From: Tethya wilhelma
Taxonomy: Eukaryota > Porifera > Demospongiae > Tethyida > Tethyidae
Length of the DNA stretch: 64,000 nucleotides
Direction: 5' to 3'
Assembly: GCA_964030475.1 (NCBI GenBank)
Contig: CAXIPT010000012.1
Location: forward strand, 730,123 to 794,122
Notes under the pieces: model-generated
Seen by the model: only the letters and a program-made list of their open reading frames with translations
What the model was told of the DNA's origin: nothing
The model's database searches: none
Shown: one piece after another, positions 57,447 through 64,000 of the stretch
Layout: every line of letters begins with the position of its first letter
Numbering within the stretch: the first letter of the stretch is position 1
Made by a program: the position numbers and the translations under genes

Positions 57447-57695
57447 TTGGCAATTTTCAAAATGTCAAAATTTATGTTCACTTATGTTGTCTCAGATTTA
57501 CACTGTTCAATCTTTATCCGTCCAGCTTTATCAACACTGACAACAGCTAAGACTGTTCTGTCATGGGGCCAACCCAGTTCGACTGCTAGTACTAAGCAAC
57601 GAGTATTGCAGGCCCGAAAACCACTTGGAAATGTGCCAGCTGGAGCCCTTACCATCATGATGATCAACAGAAGACACTATTATGCAAGTGAGTGA
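57447..57695 (+). other. Open frame at the 3' part of unit C, unknown
   Basis: An 82-codon frame with a basic, Ser/Ala-rich product. In copies A and B the same sequence is split by a segment starting CTTGCCT...GTAAGTATG, which has donor-like sequence. Frame in A is also open up to an ATGCAA|GTGAGT donor-like end (38852-39132). Copy B is frame-broken upstream. Might be exons of an unrecognised gene with a mitochondrial-type N-terminus; evidence is thin. Confidence 0.2.
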
Positions 57696-58125
57696 GTGAA
57701 CTTCCTTTAGATCGTCAAGTTGTATACTCACAGGGATGAAACCTTTAAAGCACTTAGCTTCATGTGATGGCAAATTTTAGAGTACACTTGTCATTACGCT
57801 GTAAAGGCAAAGTCTCAATTTTTCAGTCTGACCAAAACAAGGCACAAAGCAAAGATGACAATCTTCACTCACAAGAAATAACTTTGAACAAGTGAATGGT
57901 AGTTATGAGCATCATGTGCAGAGGGTTATGGTAGTTTGTCTGTGTGAGTGTGTATGTGTGTGTGTGTGTGTTTGTTACTAGATAATCTGAAGAATGGCAG
58001 TTCCTTGGTCCAAATGGAAGGTACTTGCGTTCATGAATCGAAATTATCTTGAAAGTAATTGTGTAGAATCTTGCAAAACACAGTAGTTTCTGAGATTTGA
58101 GGCTTTTGTGCTTTTCTCTGAGCAT

Positions 58126-59031
58126 GGTTTCAGTAATTTTAAAGTGTTCTTTTGTTCTTGGTCACAGCTAAATGGCTAAATACCTGCATAACGTAGTATA
58201 GTGCGTCACTCAAGTGACTTCTGGTACCAGGCTCTCTCCATTATTTTTGAAGAAAAATTTGCAAAGGAGGAGTCTGAACATGATGCTATTGATTTAGCTC
58301 ACTCATGAATACATGAAGTTGATGGTCTGATGACCCTTTACCAGTTAGGCATTCCACACTGATCTGCATGTTTCTGGTTGTCCCTCCCTCCATCCATCCC
58401 TCAGTCACACCCCCTTCCAACTCTCTCCCTCCGTCCATCCCTCTGCCACACCCCCTTCCAACTCTCTCCCTCCGTCCATCCCTCTGCCACACCCCCCTAT
58501 AACTCCCTCACTAACTTCCTCATCACTCCCTCCCTCCCTCCCTTACCGGTCAGGAGTCATTCATTCCTACCGTAGGCTTCACACTCCCTCACTCACTTAC
58601 TTGCTCACTCTTATTCAATAATCATGGCCACTACCTTATTCACTCTCTTAACTTACTAGTCCGCTTACTCACAATCTGTTATTCACATCTTATCACTTTA
58701 TACATACACACAGACTGTGATACAAAAGGAGCTATCTGTATCATATCAATGACTTGGGAATATTTGCGAATACAACTCACACTGCAATCTCCTATAATGT
58801 GTGGTACCTGGGCTATGTCATAATTATATGATCCATATATTTTAAGGTATTTACCTTTTAAGGTCAGTATAATTTAATCACTGCATTATTAAAACATCTA
58901 TGCCTAATGATTTTGTAATCAAAATTGAAGACTATATACAAGTAAAATCAATACAAAAGTATAAGTTTTTAGGCAGTGTAAGCTAGCCTAACTGCTTGGC
59001 AAGTAACATATACTCAGTAAACAGTTATTAA
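58126..59031. other. Intergenic with a short minisatellite
   Basis: 58404-58500 has about two and a half units of a roughly 41-bp repeat (CACACCCCCTTCCAACTCTC plus CCTCCGTCCATCCCTCTGC). No gene seen. Confidence 0.65.
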
Positions 59032-60734
59032 GCCTCGGCGCGTGCGTAGCACGTGCAGAGGATTAATTATGGTAGTCGTTTTGTCGGTGTGTCTGTCCGT
59101 CTGTTACTAGATTATCTGAAGAACGGCAGCTCCAGAGTCTAAATGGAAAGTACTTACTTGTGTGGAATCTTGCAAAACACTGTAGTTTCTGAGATTTGAG
59201 GCATTTGTGCTTCTCTGAGCGCTTAGCTTCGAAACCGCACCCATCGATCACGCAACAGTAGCGCTTGAATGTTAAGTGCTTGGACAGGTAAGTAACTCAA
59301 TGATTGCAAGCTGAATATAGTGATATAATACTTTTTGTCAAGTATCCATCATAGACCGCATAGTAGGTTAGTTTTGTATCAATGTGCCTGACTGCGCGCA
59401 CTGTAAAAACGGATTGGTGAACGTCACTACCAAATGGTAGTGAAAACCTTGCCACAGGGCTCACCACAAAACAGGCGGTGATGCTCACTACATATTTGTT
59501 GCTGTAGTGATCATCACTACTTTCATAAGAATCAATAAAACTGGCTTTATATGAACAAAATCAGTCAAAATAACATACAAACCATGACAACTAATCAACT
59601 GTCAAGTTTTAGCAGGCAGCACCAGTTCATTTGAATCCATCTTAGCTCTTTCTTGCTTGCATGTTCATACAGACTCTCGTTTTCACCTAATAAAGACAGT
59701 GATAGTATGTACTCAACTGCAATACATGAATACAACTTCAGAACTTACCATCAAACTGTTTCTTGTATATAGCTGCTATAGTAAGACCCATTTCTTTGGT
59801 CAGGCACGCTAGCGCGCTAGCCTGAGTTAATTGTGTGATCCATAGCTCTGGCAAAAACAACACAATTTGTGAAAAACACTCTAAAATAAGTCTATTACTT
59901 TTAGTTCTTACCTTAAACAAGAAAATCCTCTCTCAAACAAGCTGTATTCCAGCACAAAATCTCGATTTCTTCTTGGCAGCTGCTTCTGAACTTTCAAAAA
60001 TAATTTCTGATGATGTCATACTTTTAGCGATGTGCTTTAATTAGAAAAATAGGTCTGTGGATTTTCTGCTGTTCTCTCACCAAAGTCTTGATTTTGTCAG
60101 TGTCTCTAATAACCTAATGATGCTAAATCAAAGTATTAGTTATCCTACCAAGCAAGAAGTCAGTCAAGTCTACGTCTAAAGTCGTGATCGTGGAAAATTA
60201 CTGAATCAAGCTCTCATGGTGTCTTCGTTGAAATTTACAGTTTCTTGATGAAGCATTAGGTCATTAATACATAGCTAGCTATGATTATATTAACTACTAG
60301 GCTCATTTCACCCTGATTAAAGAGATTTAGCTCCTAGTTCACAAAGTAGTGACCTTCACTACCGTGGCATTGTAGTGAATATTCACTACACTGTAGTGAA
60401 AGTAAAATGCGGTGAACATCACTACATTGGTAGTGACGTTCACTAGTCCGTTTTTACAGTGTGGGACTAGCTCAGTACTTAGCAGTCAGTATAATTTGCA
60501 CAAGCAGAGGTTATAACCAAGAGTACATTGATCATGTACTCTTGTTATAACTAGGCTGAACACAGCTCAGCGGTGACATCCTTGATTGCAGTAGGCTAGA
60601 ACTTGAAGATTTCAAATGCCGCTTGGCTGGCTCAGCGGACCATCATGGGTCATGCATGCATACCGTCATGACTGTTTTAGTAGTTGTGCATGTTAGTTGA
60701 GTGCGCCGAGGCTTATGCACCATAGGTGCCTTCA
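59032..60734. mobile_element. TTAA-type element with nested insertion
   Basis: After TTAA at 59028-59031 comes GCCTCGGCGCGTGCGTAGCA, and the far end is GTGCGCCGAGGCTTATGCAC...GCCTTCA followed by TTGT (a decayed TTAA). Without the nested 59399-60461 element it is about 640 bp, like 43139-43862. Confidence 0.75.
59399..60461. mobile_element. 1.06-kb element with CACTGTAAAAACGG ends and GTAGTGA subterminal repeats
   Basis: Ends CACTGTAAAAACGGATTGGT and, reverse-complemented, CACTGTAAAAACGGACTAGT. GTAGTGA or its complement recurs at least six times within 130 bp of each end, probably transposase-binding sites. I see no convincing target duplication. The interior has no transposase frame. End sequence CACTG suggests a CACTA-like or hAT-like group, undecided. 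Confidence 0.7.
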
Positions 60735-62308
60735 TTGTATACATTATTTGCCTCGATATAAAAGTCTTCAATTTCAAGCACTTGTAACTCGGTGGTAGAT
60801 AACTCAAATCACACGGAACAACTTCCACGAGGTAGCCAATTTAAAAGACTGCAGTTTTACATGATCTTCGCTTTTTTTAGAATATTCGGTGTACATACTA
60901 TAGCATATGCACACGTTGATATTGCAAATTTTGTATTGGGGCAATAGGAATACATTGGTGGGTGGGGTGTAAATCAACTCCGGATGTAGCTAGTAATACA
61001 TTTTGCAATAACTGCATTTCTCGTAATGTATAACGAAAAGGTCTATTGGTCAAGCAGCCATGTTGGCTGCGCATACGTGGCCCCACTTATTTGTGTAATC
61101 ATGGTTGAAATATTTTTGTATAACACTGCAATTACGAAATTAAAATCAAAGAAATTTTATGACCTGAAATTTGAATATCCGGGGAAAAAATTATCTATAT
61201 TTTCAACATCAACCGTGATTTCCCATCCATAAAGTATGCCATATGCACTAGCTGTGCCTGGCTAAAACAACACTGAGTGTCCCAGATATATTATAACTAT
61301 TGACACTGACTGTCTTCTTCATATCCAACAGAGTATCTTTGTGCATGCTTTTGAAACTCCACGTATACATTGCAGTTAGCTCTTAGCTCATGATCATTTC
61401 CTAAGTAACCACACCCATGCATCATTCTCCACCGAGCCATACATATTATACACTACTAGTAATACTTGTGCTGATAGTACATACAATACCTCAATGCTAT
61501 TTTGAAATGTTTTTAACGGCACAATTTATTTTACCTCAGTGTATACTATGCTGAGGGTTGTGCACCATGCATAATCATATGGTGCTTTTCAGTAGTTTAT
61601 CTTGTTGGCATTAATTATGATGGACTGCTTGAGACACCCTGGCTCTGAGCAAGGTTGAAGGCTTTGCACGCATTTGCTAGTCTAAGAGTTTTGTAAGCTG
61701 AAACATTTCGTACATACTATATACTGTACATGTTGATGGAAGAAAATCAGTGATCACCTCACAATGTTTATAAGATAAGTTATTTTTTATGATTAGTTCT
61801 CTAGGGAATTATTATACCATGGGTGTTGGCTTGCACATGAACAGTGAATGCTGATCTTTGTGATAATGAATAGTGGTAAACACACCCTCTGTCTACCCTT
61901 CTGCTAAGTTTATACAACAATATTTTTATTACCCAAGAGACATATCCTTAAAGAAAACAATTACAAAGCCATGGCGATTACATATACTGTATCTGAGGTT
62001 GTCATTGAGCAATTGGAACTGCATGTACGTGGTCACGCTCTATAAACTTCAACCTGATTGTATATTAAGAGTGTGTATTAATATACCAGTTTAGCAGAAT
62101 TCACACATTTCAGGATAGTGTAAGTCCATTACAAAGAATCTTATTATAGTCACCAATCATTAATTTTAACTATCCAACAGCTCGTATGAGCCAGTATTTT
62201 GCTGTATAAGAGCAAGTTTGTATAATAATATCAATCTGTCCTACAATCTAAGACTGTACTGCTTAAGCTAATTGATACCACGCCAATTTGTTAAAAGAAA
62301 GTGTCAAG
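60735..62308. other. Upstream region of the lectin gene; no other gene seen
   Basis: AT-rich, stops in all frames. A small inverted motif around 61540-61590 (CTCAGTGTATACTATGCTGAG) is visible. The promoter of the lectin should lie in 62100-62300; TATAAGAGCA at about 62202 is a possible TATA box about 100 bp upstream of the ATG. Confidence 0.4.
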
Positions 62309-62977
62309 ATGAAGTTTGGATTGCAACTTATTCTCCTTCAAATTGCTACTCAAGCTATGATTGTATTTTCTCAAACTGACACACCAAGTGAGAGTTTTTC
62401 TCTCAGTCCTGTTGTCATACCTGGTGCCTCCAATGGTGGATGCCCATCAACAGAGGCTAGAGAAGCAGCTCGACAGGAGATTCAAAACAACGTTACAACT
62501 ATCCTCAGGGAGAATTATGGCTTACTGCCTGCCTTGCCCTCGCTAACTATGAGCCAGCTTTATGGTGTTTTGGCAGGCACAGCAATGGATGACTACCACG
62601 AGAATATAGCTGCAATAACTGGTATCAGTTTCCAGGCTCCTGGTCCTGACCAACCCCTGTTTGGAATTCAAGTTACATATCTACTTAGAAACAGGACCAC
62701 CTATGTTGCTCCCCTGCGTGGCATACTCTCTGGCAATGGAGTGGTGACTAGTTTTATGTTGGCTGACGGTGAAGTTTTGAATAGAATCGATGGAGTGTTA
62801 GCCCACAATTGGATTAATTCACTGACATTTTTCTCTAATACCGGAGCTCAGTATGGTCCTTATGGTGGAGTTAACCTAGGAGGGGGAGGTTTCTCATTGA
62901 CAGCTAACAATGCTATTGTTGCAATTTTTGGCCAATTTGGCTCTCGTATTGATGGCCTTGGAGTCTATTACTACTAG
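62309..62977 (+). CDS. Secreted jacalin-like lectin
   Basis: Intronless, 222 residues from ATG at 62309 (upstream in-frame codons lack an ATG). Signal peptide about 1-22 (MKFGLQLILLQIATQAMIVF). A middle region of about 90 residues has N-V-T and N-R-T glycosylation sites and only one Cys. The last roughly 105 residues follow the beta-prism I (jacalin) pattern: F-G-I-Q, ADGEVLNRIDGVLA, hydrophobic I-N-S-L-T-F-F-S-N-T, Y-G-P-Y-G-G, a Gly-rich turn, I-V-A-I-F-G-Q-F-G-S-R-I-D-G-L-G-V-Y. Jacalin domains bind mannose or galactose; the carbohydrate site usually combines an N-terminal Gly with a G-x-x-x-D loop, and I cannot place that loop with certainty. Likely role: secreted sugar binding, recognition or adhesion. 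Family call is good; specificity is unknown. Confidence 0.75.
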   Translation: MKFGLQLILLQIATQAMIVFSQTDTPSESFSLSPVVIPGASNGGCPSTEAREAARQEIQNNVTTILRENYGLLPALPSLTMSQLYGVLAGTAMDDYHENIAAITGISFQAPGPDQPLFGIQVTYLLRNRTTYVAPLRGILSGNGVVTSFMLADGEVLNRIDGVLAHNWINSLTFFSNTGAQYGPYGGVNLGGGGFSLTANNAIVAIFGQFGSRIDGLGVYYY

Positions 62978-64000
62978 CGGTTGACTATTGTTTGCAGTTT
63001 TGTAGTTGTTTATGAACCTAGCTACTGATTAGTTCGTATTTGGGACGTACTGAGAGAAATACTCATTATTTTATGTATAACTTTTTTTGTATAGTTAGAA
63101 AGTTGATGTCTTATGCAATTCTTAGACTTTAGTACAACTCTATCAATTTGTATTTTCTGACTCCTTAGTTAGGTTGCGCTCGATTATTTTTAGCTATATC
63201 TGCCTACTTTTTTCATGCGTGCCATTATATATACCGAGAAATTTTACTTGTCCAAATTTTAGCTTTTTTTCTCTATATTCAAATCATAACGTGCACTATT
63301 AGTAAACCTGTAAATATTGAACTGCTATCATGCATGCTGAGCTGGCATTTTTACTGTATGTGATCATTTTACTACTTAAGTGTGTGTGTGTGTGTGTGCG
63401 TGCGTGTGTGTGTGTGTGCGTGTGTATGTATGTGTACTGCATATCTCAAGAACAACAGTTCCAGTTTTCAAAAGTGGCCTACCAAGGTAAAATAATCGAG
63501 ATTATCTAAAAAGTTCACAAAGAATTCAACTAAAGTTTGTAGTTCTTGAGATATGAAGCTTTTCAGCCTCTTTGAACGCTAAGCTTCAAGGCCACACCCA
63601 TAAGGCCAACAATTGAAATTTTGGAGGGCAAGCATGAGGGGCGAGCCTGAGCGAGTCATATAGCATAGATATTTGAGGGCGAGCATGAAGGGCGAGCCTG
63701 AGTGAGTTATATAGCATAGATAGCGGAGTATATGGCCTGGCTAGCTTTTGTTTCTTGACGTTTCGGCAGAAAGCGAGTGTAAAAGGCACTACTTCAAATG
63801 AAAACAAGCTCAGGCAGGTATAAAACTATAAATTCATGTACTAAAATGCACCCATCTCTTTATGTAGACTTCAAAGGTCATCTATCCACGTGGCATTATT
63901 TTGCACATGCGCATTAGCCTCCTCCAACGAAATGCATTGTAGGCTAGCTGGTACTCAAGCTTTTTGTAGGGACTAACCAGTCTCTGATACTCTCCACACT
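62978..64000. other. 3' flank with a TTAA-family block
   Basis: 63380-63600 is a block shared with 28480-28680 ((GT)n, then CATATCTCAAGAACA and TACCAAGGTAAAATAATCGA, then CTTCAAGGCCACACCCATAA). 63630-63720 holds two units of about 60 bp (GGGCGAGCCTGAG...TATAGCATAGAT). No gene. Confidence 0.6.

Larger units (their letters stand above)
55440..58125 (+). repeat. Large duplicated unit, copy C
   Basis: Matches copy B from about 42389 on and copy A from 36010, through to the (GT)n-containing TTAA-family block at 57905-58125. It lacks the 38245-like foldback and the B-specific TTAA element but has its own insertion at 56218-56540. A deletion removed about 130 bp around 57548 relative to A and B. 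Confidence 0.8.

Noticed and set aside
28437..63600. CRISPR-like arrays among the repeated GT and GAGCCT blocks
   Set aside because: Repeats are microsatellites or dispersed element copies, with no regular unique spacers, in an animal-type genome.

Overview
The window looks like a piece of an early-branching animal genome, most likely a demosponge (Amphimedon-like). It is AT-rich. Its genes have short GT-AG introns, it is crowded with short inverted-repeat (MITE-like) elements, and the gene content fits sponges: a Roc-COR protein with a death domain, a class C (GABA-B-like) receptor, a secreted jacalin-type lectin, and a tandem pair of cysteine-rich multi-pass membrane proteins. The organism call is inference. 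All exon models were assembled by eye from splice sites and phase, without transcripts or searches.

Layout. 15-4938 (minus): a complete nine-exon cytochrome P450 resembling CYP20A1, 474 codons, with elements in its introns. 6543-6721: an isolated coiled-coil exon. 7960-20234 (plus): an eight-exon Roc-COR-death-domain gene of about 936 codons, whose first exon directly abuts a transposon insertion; its large intron 4 contains an 896-bp perfect duplication around a single N. 21538-22023 (plus): three exons of a U-box protein, truncated near an assembly gap (22436-22599); exon 1 is copied at 26560. 23557-24353 (minus): three exons resembling the complex I assembly factor NDUFAF2, with a broken inverted copy at 45356-46148. 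26850-27800: a hairpin-rich array and a tyrosine-recombinase fragment. 28437-31800: no gene seen, mostly repeats. 31864-34618 (minus): a GABA-B-like receptor with four frame breaks and a duplicated 3' end.

35047-45080 and 55440-58125 hold three diverged copies (A, B, C) of one long unit. The copies differ by insertions and deletions, which makes them natural filled/empty-site comparisons for several elements. 46358-47099 carries three exons of an extended Tudor domain. 47948-53312 (minus) holds the two tandem membrane-protein genes in a duplicated segment of about 3.35 kb. 53990-55150 (minus) is a decayed BEL/Pao-type gag. 59032-60734 is a TTAA-type element with another element nested in it. 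62309-62977 (plus) is an intronless secreted jacalin-like lectin.

I see no operons, CRISPR arrays or rRNA genes, and no convincing tRNA. Intact genes likely to matter: the P450, the Roc-COR-death gene (innate immunity or apoptosis-type signalling), the two receptor-like membrane proteins and the lectin. Most of the remaining sequence is mobile-element history.
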